Origin: Lachnospiraceae bacterium
GTDB taxonomy: Bacteria > Bacillota > Clostridia > Lachnospirales > Lachnospiraceae
Assembly (NCBI GenBank): GCA_024405115.1
Contig: JAKSPD010000018.1
Coordinates: forward strand, 1-36,438
Reading direction: 5' to 3'
Length of the DNA: 36,438 nucleotides
The position numbers were made by a program, and so were the translations under genes. A model generated the notes under the pieces. The model did not search any database and had not been told where the DNA came from. It was given only the letters and a program-made list of their open reading frames with translations. This document shows positions 26,304 through 32,878 of this stretch, piece after piece; the stretch's first letter is position 1; every line of letters starts with the position of its first letter.

Positions 26304-26335
26304 TCAAAAATATAATCCTGCAATATGCTTATTCA

Positions 26336-26380
26336 TGAAAAACAAGAAAGACTGGGAGTATATAAGTCCCAGTCCTTCTT
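26336..26380 (-). terminator. Terminator of the 66-residue gene
   Basis: On the minus strand AAGAAGGACTGGGA pairs with TCCCAGTCTTTCTT (one mismatch), followed by GTTTTTC. It lies 10 bp after the small gene's stop and upstream of the defence promoter, supporting a real transcript. Confidence 0.8.
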
Positions 26381-26389
26381 TGTAATCAA

Positions 26390-26590
26390 TTACAGCCCGT
26401 GTTCAGAGAGGCTTTCTCTGCATTCACTCAAGCTGCTGAATAAACCAACATAGATTGGGTATTCACCATAGAAGCCGCACTCTTCAGGATCTTCATCCAT
26501 CTGCCAGTTGAGTTCTCCGAACCGTACTTCTTCAGACTCTTCAAAGGGACAGCCGTATTCGTCCATGTTCTCAGATTGGCATGCGTCCAT
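26390..26590 (-). CDS. Small acidic hypothetical protein (66 aa)
   Basis: The ATG has GAGGAG seven bases upstream and a good terminator follows the stop. The protein is strongly acidic (MDEDPEECGFYGEYPIYVG), with four cysteines and no membrane segment. Small acidic proteins next to defence genes can be antirestriction or DNA-mimic factors, but I see no family match and this is a guess. It could also be the intact C-terminal end of a larger gene cut at the junction with the permease remnant, because its RBS lies at that boundary and no clear promoter is visible beyond. Confidence 0.5.
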   Translation of the reverse strand: MDACQSENMDEYGCPFEESEEVRFGELNWQMDEDPEECGFYGEYPIYVGLFSSLSECRESLSEHGL

Positions 26591-26599
26591 TGAACGACT

Positions 26600-27483
26600 C
26601 CTCGATAGCCTTCCTTTACGATAAGGAAGTGAACTACGATTATGCGCTGCACTATTACAGCTATGCTCCGCGTGAAAACAATGGTGACAATACCTATCGG
26701 GAATTCTATGCGGAGATAAACGGAAAATACAGCAAGCTGTATGCGATGAACAATACCGATTATGTACGCATCTATGACGAAACGAACCGGCCTCTTGAAC
26801 TTGGAAAGGGAATCATTCTGTACTCGAAGCTTGCGGAGGAGCTTGGGGTCAAGGCAGGGGACAGTGTGACGGTCGATGGGAAAAAAGTGACCGTGGATGC
26901 TGTTTGCAAGGCAGTAACCGACTACAAATGCTATCTGTCCTGCGAAGCTTACGAGGAGCTATACGGCGACAGCGGCTGCAATGCTTTGTTCGTAAAGGGA
27001 GAACTTCCGGAGTACGACGACGGTCCGGACAGCGGTTTTTTCTATGTCGGAAGTGTGAGATCCCTGCAGCATGACCTTGAAAGCAAATTTGCGTATATCA
27101 GCAGCTATATTCTTATTATTATCGGCATTTCCTGCCTGATATGCGTTATTGTGATCTATAATCTGTCGGTCATATTCTACCGCAGACGAATCCGTGATCA
27201 TATGATCCTGCGCACACTTGGAAACAGCTACAGCAAAGTACTGGCGGGGTCACTGATTGAAATAATCCTGCAAGCGATTCTTGCCCTTGCGATCGGTATC
27301 CCGCTGGGATATGGGTTGGCAGCGTATACGGTGCATGCCATAAGCAACGACGCCATCACCATGTATATCTCCTTTGGCGATATTCCGGTCGTTACCATTT
27401 CCGCTTTCATACTGATCACCGCCATAGTCGGCAGAATAGTCGCAGCACCGGGACAGATAAGGCTGCTGCCCAAGGAAAACTGA
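26600..27483 (+). pseudogene. C-terminal remnant of an FtsX/MacB-type ABC permease
   Basis: About 295 codons remain, reading from near 26600 to a TGA at 27483. The extracytoplasmic part (ALHYYSYAPRE, EFYAEINGKYSKLYAM, LGVKAGDSVTVDGKKVTV) is followed by three membrane helices (SYILIIIGISCLICVIVIYN, IILQAILALAIGIPLGYGLA and VVTISAFILITAIVGRIV). This is the layout of the last transmembrane block of FtsX-like permeases. The N-terminal helices, start codon and partner ATPase are absent; upstream sequence is the accessory island. The first in-frame ATG (26581) lacks an RBS. A large permease gene was therefore cut here by insertion or deletion. Confidence 0.75.
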
Positions 27484-27546
27484 ACGGATTCCATCTGCAG
27501 TTCCGGTGTATTGACCGCGGGAATTGCAGCGCAATCCTTGAAGTGA

Positions 27547-27608
27547 TATGCTCCCTCTGTGAGAGACAGTGAAATAAACGAAGCACTGTCAAACATGGAG
27601 GGAGCATA
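27547..27608. repeat. Long palindromic hairpin between two gene remnants
   Basis: A perfect 11-bp stem TATGCTCCCTC/GAGGGAGCATA encloses a second perfect stem GACAGTG/CACTGTC. There is no T-run on either side. It sits between the permease remnant and the truncated phosphatase, so it could be an old terminator or the end of a deleted element. Confidence 0.65.
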
Positions 27609-27644
27609 GGGAAACAAGGGAACAGATGAAGTCTCAACTTCCTT

Positions 27645-28306
27645 ATCTTATAGAAGCTGTGTGATGCAAACGCAAGATCATAGACCTCCTGCTCCGTCAT
27701 TCCCGTGAACCAGTAAAGCACCCACGGATATGCAACAGATGCCGATTCCGCATCGTATACGAGATCATACATTGCACGCATCTTTGTTGCAAACCCCTGC
27801 CACTGCGGATCCGCCTGGATCTCCTTCTGTGCCTTTGCATCAAGTCCGTTTGCGGTGAAGGGGCCGTAGGTCTTATAAAGATACTTATACGCCTTTGTGA
27901 TATCATCTACCCAGTCTGCATAGGAGCCCTTGCCGTAGCCAAGGTCTGTTCTGTCCTCTTTGTGATCGCCGATCTCTGTAAACAGAACGTCTGCCAGCGC
28001 ATCCGGCTCTATGGCAAAGGTCATGGTCTGCATCTGATATACCGCAAGCTGTTCCTCTACGTCAAAAATAGAGCAGGTGTTATCAAAATCAAACACCGCA
28101 TACTCTGTCCCGTAATACTTTTCCCCGCCTTTTCCGTAAAGCTCAAGGAAGCTGTTTACGTTGTCCTTAACATCCGGCGCCCAGTCTTCGTGTGTCAGAA
28201 GCGTTCGCTCCGATGCCTTTGTCTCCTTAGTTTCGGCAGCCATTGCTGAAAAAGCAAACCCAATGACCATTACGAAAGTGAGGAGAATAGATACAGTTTT
28301 CTTCAT
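27645..28306 (-). pseudogene. Truncated secreted HAD-family phosphatase
   Basis: The start MKKTVSILLTFVMVIGFAFS at 28306, behind AAGGAGG, encodes a clear signal peptide with a predicted cut after AMA. The mature part carries the HAD nucleophile motif VFDFDNT and resembles phosphorylcholine-phosphatase-like hydrolases of about 350-400 residues. Family-like sequence stops after about 220 residues at AFASHSFYK; the frame then runs on into unrelated sequence antisense to the permease remnant. The HAD lysine and second acidic motif are lost, so an active enzyme is unlikely. The ends of this gene and the convergent permease meet near 27,500-27,650, consistent with a deletion joining two loci. Confidence 0.75.
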
Positions 28307-28464
28307 TTGTGCCCTCCTTACAAGTGTTATCATGTTGCCGAAGTCAAAAGTCTGTCATTTTTTTGACTATTGTCACTTTAAACTAAAACGATTTGATCAG
28401 TCTATGAATTTTAATTGATTCAGTACAAATTTTCGTAATGTTTTTTACTATATCGGATATGACA

Positions 28465-28536
28465 GATCTTTCCGGTTTCGCACATCTTTCCGGATCCGCA
28501 CATCTTTCCGGTTTCGCACATCTTTCCGGATCCGCA
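28465..28536. repeat. Four 18-bp tandem repeats, alternating two types
   Basis: Exactly four units follow each other: CATCTTTCCGGTTTCGCA-like units alternate with CATCTTTCCGGATCCGCA, giving a 36-bp super-repeat. The reverse strand could encode an alternating six-residue repeat (CAKPER/CADPER), but no RBS or family supports a protein. It lies in the gene-free stretch between the phosphatase remnant and the thiamine genes. Confidence 0.8.
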
Positions 28537-28563
28537 CATCTCTGCTTGATCAGATAAGAAGCT

Positions 28564-28598
28564 AAGGCCCGGAAATGCACTGCGCATTTTCGGGCCTT
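28564..28598. repeat. Long inverted repeat, terminator-like
   Basis: AAGGCCCG/CGGGCCTT with inner AAATGC/GCATTT forms a 15-bp stem with one mismatch and a 5-base loop. Neither side has a real T-run. It directly follows the 18-bp tandem repeats. Confidence 0.6.
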
Positions 28599-28631
28599 TC
28601 ATACTTCTGATCTGCGGAAGCGCTGTATTAT

Positions 28632-28668
28632 AAAAGGAGACTTCTTTCCGATGAAGTCCCCTTTCCTT
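28632..28668 (-). terminator. Terminator of the thiT-thiN operon
   Basis: On the minus strand GGGGACTTC pairs with GAAGTCTCC around a short loop and is followed by TTTTATA. It lies 25 bp after the thiamine pyrophosphokinase stop. Confidence 0.75.
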
Positions 28669-28693
28669 ATACTTATGTTAAAACTCCGTACTT

Positions 28694-29335
28694 TCAGATA
28701 TGCTCACCTTTTTTAAGTTCTGAGCACATCACCATGAGAATGCCGTCTTTAAGGGTTATCTCCGCCTTTCCGGAGGCCCAGACATTGCTCACCCCGATAG
28801 GAAAGGTGTTCTCCACCCGAACATCTTCCGCCTCAAACTTTGTCCCCTTTATGCTCACTCCCTCTGTCACATCAGATATTGAGAAAACCGACAGTGACCA
28901 GCCCTCACGGCGCGGAAGAATAAGACTTTCATCATGCCCTCCAAAAAACCGGGCTTCCGTACCGTTTCCGAAGAACGCGGCGCGTCCTCCGTTTCTGACT
29001 ATGAATGCACCTGTCTGGATGTTTGCAAACGCATGGTCCATTCTGCCGCCGAATGCGCACACAACATCGATATCCCGATACCCTTCGGAAAGGGCATATT
29101 TTACGGCGAGCATGGTATCCGTATCATCCTTATTCACGGGATAACGCAGTACCTTTTCCGCAGAAGCATCCGTAACAGGTGAGGAATCAAAATCACCTAT
29201 TATCACATCAGGCAGCAGGCCGTATCTTCCGGCATACTCATAGCCGCGGTCGCAGGCTATGCATAGATCATAACACCCCTTATTTATATTCAGTTCGCAG
29301 AAATCTCCGCCGGATATTATCAGGCATTTCTTCAA
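28694..29335 (-). CDS. thiN: Thiamine pyrophosphokinase
   Basis: The 213-residue protein has the family motifs ACDRGYEYA near residue 28, DVIIGDFDSS near 43, NKDDTDT near 68 (Asp residues binding MgATP) and FGGRMDH near 95, plus a C-terminal beta domain with VWASGKAEITLKDG. Length is normal. It transfers pyrophosphate from ATP to thiamine, giving thiamine diphosphate in the cytosol. Its start lies four bases after the thiT stop, so the pair forms a salvage operon controlled by the TPP riboswitch upstream: thiT imports thiamine and this enzyme activates it. Confidence 0.95.
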   Translation of the reverse strand: MKKCLIISGGDFCELNINKGCYDLCIACDRGYEYAGRYGLLPDVIIGDFDSSPVTDASAEKVLRYPVNKDDTDTMLAVKYALSEGYRDIDVVCAFGGRMDHAFANIQTGAFIVRNGGRAAFFGNGTEARFFGGHDESLILPRREGWSLSVFSISDVTEGVSIKGTKFEAEDVRVENTFPIGVSNVWASGKAEITLKDGILMVMCSELKKGEHI

Positions 29336-29339
29336 TGAA

Positions 29340-29873
29340 TCAGTCTCCCGTTGTCTTTTTTATTCTCTCAAGGGCATTTTTTACCGGAGGAAGAAGGAGA
29401 AGCAGTACCGTGATAAAGGCCTCCGCAAAAATGTATGCTGCGTTATAAGCCATTGAATACGGAAGCGGTGACCAGCCTTCCCAGGCCGTCATTCCAAGTG
29501 AGAACCAGATGAGACCCGCAATCGTAGCCATTATCCATCTGCCGATAACCGCAATCAGGTATCCCTTGATCAGACCGTTTTTTGTATTCCTTACGATTCC
29601 GCCCAGTCCCATGATGCCGAATGCAAAAATGTAATCAAACAGGAACTGCGGAACAGTCATGAAATACGGTGAGATGGTAAAATTCAACAGTCCGAATATC
29701 ACTCCGCATAATACCCCGATGCGTACGCCGTAAAACCATGCCGGAAGCATCATGAACAGCATGCTGCATAAGGTGATGCTTCCGCCGAACGGAAACTTGT
29801 ACACGGAAATTAAATTTGTTACCACTGACAGCGCCACACACATGGCGCAATTTGCAATTTTCTTTGCTGACAT
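29340..29873 (-). CDS. thiT: Energy-coupled thiamine transporter, S component
   Basis: The 177-residue, six-helix protein fits the ThiT substrate-binding component of group II ECF transporters. PFGGSITLCSMLF near residue 28 and GWSPLPYSMAYNAAY near 133 match regions that line the thiamine site in this family. The shared ECF energising module is encoded elsewhere. The ATG is seven bases after AGGAGG, which is itself the 3' arm of the riboswitch hairpin. Expression is therefore expected only when TPP is low. Confidence 0.95.
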   Translation of the reverse strand: MSAKKIANCAMCVALSVVTNLISVYKFPFGGSITLCSMLFMMLPAWFYGVRIGVLCGVIFGLLNFTISPYFMTVPQFLFDYIFAFGIMGLGGIVRNTKNGLIKGYLIAVIGRWIMATIAGLIWFSLGMTAWEGWSPLPYSMAYNAAYIFAEAFITVLLLLLPPVKNALERIKKTTGD

Positions 29874-29899
29874 AAAAAAACCTCCTGTATTTAAGGAGG
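29874..29899 (-). terminator. Riboswitch expression platform: terminator containing the thiT RBS
   Basis: On the minus strand CCTCCT and AGGAGG pair around TAAATAC, followed by seven T and then the thiT ATG. The hairpin is a rho-independent terminator and at the same time hides the only Shine-Dalgarno sequence of thiT. Confidence 0.8.
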
Positions 29900-29908
29900 G
29901 CTCAAATA

Positions 29909-30004
29909 TGCTTCCCTACGCAGGTGTTGACCTGATCAGGTAGTAAGGGACTGAAGAAGCCTTCCGGCAGCTTCGATCTCAGCATTAAGCGCCCCCAGCA
30001 GGAG
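29909..30004 (-). promoter_or_regulatory. TPP riboswitch (THI element)
   Basis: The minus strand carries the conserved blocks of the TPP aptamer: GGGGGCGC, GCTGAGATCG, ACCTGATCAGGTCAACACC and GCGTAGGGAAGC, in the right order and spacing. It lies directly upstream of thiT and begins about where transcription should start. TPP binding should favour the terminator at 29874-29899. Confidence 0.95.
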
Positions 30005-30006
30005 AA

Positions 30007-30035
30007 AGTATATCATTCATTATTCACAGTGTCAA
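30007..30035 (-). promoter_or_regulatory. Promoter of the thiamine operon
   Basis: Minus-strand TTGACA (30030-30035) and TATACT (30007-30012) are 17 bp apart, a near-perfect sigma-A promoter whose start point falls at the first base of the riboswitch. The rest of the 30036-30290 spacer shows only the hairpin at 30210-30247. Confidence 0.85.
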
Positions 30036-30209
30036 ACGTATTTATTTACCGGTTTACTGTCGCGCAATGCATGCCTTATGGCTCCTCTTTTTCATTCAGC
30101 ACCGCTTTTTTATTCAGTTCCGCACGACATCTGTTTCCTCTATCTTTCCGTCTTTCGCACGATACACAACATCGCATCGCTCGATCGTTTTCAATCGATG
30201 TGCTATGGT

Positions 30210-30247
30210 ACTAAATAGGCCGGTCACTTTTTACGGTGATCGACCTA
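30210..30247 (-). terminator. Probable terminator after the GNAT gene
   Basis: On the minus strand TAGGTCGATCAC pairs with GTGACCGGCCTA using two wobble pairs, then TATTTAG follows. The U-run is weak. It lies 43 bp after the acetyltransferase stop. Confidence 0.4.
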
Positions 30248-30290
30248 TGTAATACGTTATTTAATTGTTGATGCAAAAGAAAACTTAAAT

Positions 30291-30797
30291 TTATAGCTTT
30301 AACTCATAATACTGACTTACTATTCCATTTTTGTAGTTGTCGTTTTCAGCAACCAAAATGCCACCGCATTTTATTATGGTCGCTGCAGATGCTATATTGC
30401 TTTTATAACAACCGAGAATCGCTTTTTCCATCCCATTTTCTTTGCAAACTGTCAAAGCATATCTCAGCATCTGGGTGGCATATCCTTTTTTCCTTTCAGA
30501 CGGTCTGACACCATACCCGATATCGCCGTATTTTTCAGAAAGAGCCTTGGGTAGTTCATAACGAATACTCAATAATCCGATAAAATTTCCATCATCAAAA
30601 CATAGGTACAGCAGCGATTTTCCCCACTCATCATCCCCGGTTAGGGCATTCGTTTTAATCTTCTCAACCCATTGGGCATAGTCGGATGATGACAAACCAA
30701 GACTGGCGCTTATACTACTCTCGTTGTTGTCGAAATGCTCTTGAACATATTGCTGTAAGATATCTTTATCCTGAAGCTCTGGAAGTCTATAAATCAT
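30291..30797 (-). CDS. GNAT-family N-acetyltransferase
   Basis: The ATG at 30797 behind GAGGTAG gives 168 residues. The acetyl-CoA binding motif is clear in IGYGVRPSERKKGYATQML (motif A, R-x-x-G-Y-A pattern), preceded by the beta strand FIGLLSIRYEL and followed by LGCYKSNIASAATIIKCGG, the usual motif B helix in which an Asn starts the last part. The family transfers an acetyl group to amines or protein N-termini; substrate unknown. It stands alone, with a hairpin after it and no operon partner. Confidence 0.88.
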   Translation of the reverse strand: MIYRLPELQDKDILQQYVQEHFDNNESSISASLGLSSSDYAQWVEKIKTNALTGDDEWGKSLLYLCFDDGNFIGLLSIRYELPKALSEKYGDIGYGVRPSERKKGYATQMLRYALTVCKENGMEKAILGCYKSNIASAATIIKCGGILVAENDNYKNGIVSQYYELKL

Positions 30798-30863
30798 GCA
30801 GCTACCTCGCAAATACTTTTTCTTGCTCTAATTATGGCGAATGCCGATACAGAAGTGACATAC

Positions 30864-30926
30864 TCCCACCACTTAATGCTTCGCATTTGAAGTGGGGGCT
30901 TCTCACTCGATGACGCTCATGCGTCA
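30864..30926. mobile_element. IS200/IS605-like end with stem-loops, no transposase
   Basis: The sequence CTCCCACCACTTAATGC, short loop, then GCATTTGAAGTGGGGGCTTCTC forms an imperfect hairpin of the kind found at the right end of IS200/IS605 and TnpB elements, where it is also the 3' end of the omega RNA. A second stem TGACGC/GCGTCA (30911-30926) follows. No tnpA or tnpB lies to the left: the GNAT gene starts within 70 bp. It is therefore either a remnant or a solo end. The call rests on remembered similarity. Confidence 0.5.
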
Positions 30927-30971
30927 AGCATTAAGAATGGCGGCAGCTGCTTGTGACAACTATCGACAAAA

Positions 30972-32387
30972 TCAGATAAATTCACCTGACTGATCCGGCA
31001 CAATAAGCTGCCCGTAATCGACCGTCGGAATGATCTGATTCACCTTCTCTTTTTTCAGAAATCCAAGTGCGTACAACGGATATGTATCAAACCCTTCACC
31101 ACCTCCGACATTTGTGTCGGCAATTTTTACTGCTTTATGAACACCATATTTTTCCGGATGAGCAATCACATATTTCATGCTTGTAGCACGGTTGTTCGTA
31201 GATTTGCATTCCGCAATCACTGCTTCTCCGGCCTTTTCAAACAGAAAATCCAGCTCCGGAGATCCGCTGGGCGCATGATAATAATAAAGAGGAAGATCAC
31301 ATACTGCAAATGCCGATGCGACCATATTTTCTGCAATCGCCCCTTTATATGCACTGATGTTTCCCGATAAGATCTGCATCGGTACATCATCTCCAAGCTG
31401 AGAAATCAGAAGGCCTGTATCTACATAAAAAACCTTAAACTCATTAGGGATCTTCACGCCTTCCAACGGGTAGGATACTTCTTTTGTGTTATAAGAGCGA
31501 ACCACCAGCCCGACATCTTCCAGGTACTGAAGCCCGTCTGCCTTTTCCGGGGAATGTCCCTTCACGTCCACAAGACTGTACTGAAACTTCTTGTATTCCT
31601 TCGCGAGCTGCGCCGGAAGTGAATTCAGGCAGGCCTCTGCGCGCAGTTTCAATACTTCATTGACCTTGTTATTGCCTTCCGCATCCTTAAAGCGTCCGAA
31701 ATCATCTCTGATAGAAGCAAGAATTCTTCTTTGGATCCTGCGTACCTCATTCAGATCATGTGTTTCAAAAAAGGCTTTAACTGCTTCTGGCATTCCGCCG
31801 ACGATCAGATATTGATAATACAATGATCGGAGCGATTCATGAATTGTTTTTTCAATCGCCTGATTATTCTCCAATGAAGAACTGACATAGGAAAGAACAC
31901 TCTCATTCAATCCGGCATTTCGCAGAAATTCATGAAAAGAAAGCGGATACATTGTCATATGATCCTCATATCCCACAGGAATTCCTCTGGGATAAGGTTC
32001 TCTGAAGCCTTTGACTCCCAGAAAGCTTCCGGTGGCGATCACATCATACCTTCCGTCCAGATCCCAGTATTTGAGAGAGCTTCTGGCGTTCGGGCAATCC
32101 TGTATCTCATCAAGGATAATCAGTGTATGATAAGGGATAAACCGGGCATCTCTAACGACGGCAGAAATAGCCATTACCATCATATCAACGTCAAAATTGC
32201 CGCTGAAAGCACTATGCACCTGTATATTAGCCCTGAGATCCAGATATACTGTGCTCTGATAATTCGCTTCTCCGAATTTCCTGACTATATAGGTTTTTCC
32301 CGTCTGCCGCAGGCCTTTTATTACAAGAGGGTGATGTTCTTTTTCTTTCCAGGCAATCAGCCGGTCCCAAATATCCCGTTTCAGCAT
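30972..32387 (-). CDS. AAA ATPase with DUF4143 C-terminal nuclease-like domain
   Basis: The 471-residue protein starts behind GGAGGAG. The Walker A motif GLRQTGKT lies at 25-32 and Walker B LIILDEIQD at 89-97; an arginine-finger region and winged helix follow. The C-terminal DUF4143 part (PF13635) ends with a PD-(D/E)XK-like core: SPELDFLF, then VIAECKS. Proteins of this AAA_14/DUF4143 type are very common in gut Clostridia and Bacteroidetes, often in several copies; their role is unproven. A consensus promoter and a 440-bp motif-rich upstream region precede it. The length is complete and no disruption is seen. Confidence 0.9.
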   Translation of the reverse strand: MLKRDIWDRLIAWKEKEHHPLVIKGLRQTGKTYIVRKFGEANYQSTVYLDLRANIQVHSAFSGNFDVDMMVMAISAVVRDARFIPYHTLIILDEIQDCPNARSSLKYWDLDGRYDVIATGSFLGVKGFREPYPRGIPVGYEDHMTMYPLSFHEFLRNAGLNESVLSYVSSSLENNQAIEKTIHESLRSLYYQYLIVGGMPEAVKAFFETHDLNEVRRIQRRILASIRDDFGRFKDAEGNNKVNEVLKLRAEACLNSLPAQLAKEYKKFQYSLVDVKGHSPEKADGLQYLEDVGLVVRSYNTKEVSYPLEGVKIPNEFKVFYVDTGLLISQLGDDVPMQILSGNISAYKGAIAENMVASAFAVCDLPLYYYHAPSGSPELDFLFEKAGEAVIAECKSTNNRATSMKYVIAHPEKYGVHKAVKIADTNVGGGEGFDTYPLYALGFLKKEKVNQIIPTVDYGQLIVPDQSGEFI

Positions 32388-32409
32388 AAAATACTCCTCC
32401 CTGCATCAA

Positions 32410-32438
32410 AGGATACCATTTGTTTCGACATTTTTCAA
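32410..32438 (-). promoter_or_regulatory. Candidate promoter of the DUF4143 ATPase gene
   Basis: Minus-strand TTGAAA (32433-32438) and TATCCT (32410-32415) with a 17-bp spacer lie about 25 bp before the ATG. Confidence 0.5.
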
Positions 32439-32581
32439 CGGATTTCTGCAGTCCTCTTTGTCATTTTTAAAAAGATATATCCTGCCTGTTCTACCATTTT
32501 TCAATCACTCAAGTTCCATCGTTTTTTGTCAAGAAAAGCAGGTTTGTCAGAATAATACTTTGCACCGGAAGTCAACAATTA

Positions 32582-32802
32582 AGTGCAAAATATGCACTCC
32601 AGACTTGTGAACGAATGCATTATTTGCAATTTGAAAAGAAAATCACGATGACCATCTTCCTAACATTGCACAACAACATTACTCAACATTACAAACACAT
32701 TGCAAACCCTTATATTTAAAAGGATTTTACACTTTGATTAACCATGAAAAAGACACTGACATTGCATCACATTATCTTAACATTACTATTTTTTAGCAAT
32801 GT
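32582..32802. repeat. Cluster of ACATTRC motifs and a palindrome upstream of the ATPase gene
   Basis: The gene-free stretch 32439-32802 holds the palindrome AGTGCAaaataTGCACT split over 32582-32597. It also has many copies of ACATTRC: at 32663, 32676, 32686, 32697, 32759 and 32780, a near copy at 32769, and an inverted one at 32796. The first four are spaced 13, 10 and 11 bp, close to one helical turn. This looks like a multi-site protein binding region rather than coding DNA. Confidence 0.5.
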
Positions 32803-32856
32803 AAAAAGAGCATTGCCTTCCGGACCGTAATCTGAAACACAACACTCTCTATGTAA
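32803..32856 (-). terminator. Long terminator after the HTH-AAA nuclease gene (copy 1)
   Basis: On the minus strand the long stem AGAGAGTGTTG...CAATGCTCTTTTT encloses a second stem, TTTCAGATTACGGTCCGGAA. The sequence closely matches the terminator at 34925-34983. It lies 22 bp after the stop of the gene ending at 32879. Confidence 0.7.
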
Positions 32857-32878
32857 TGTTTGCTTAAGCAGAAAAAGT

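Noticed and set aside
28383-28580. Minus-strand frame with CAKPER/CADPER peptide repeats
   Set aside because: No RBS, composition imposed by the DNA tandem repeat, and it overlaps a terminator-like hairpin.
30029-30252. Plus-strand frames between the riboswitch and the GNAT gene
   Set aside because: No RBS, low-complexity composition, and they overlap the thiT promoter and a hairpin.
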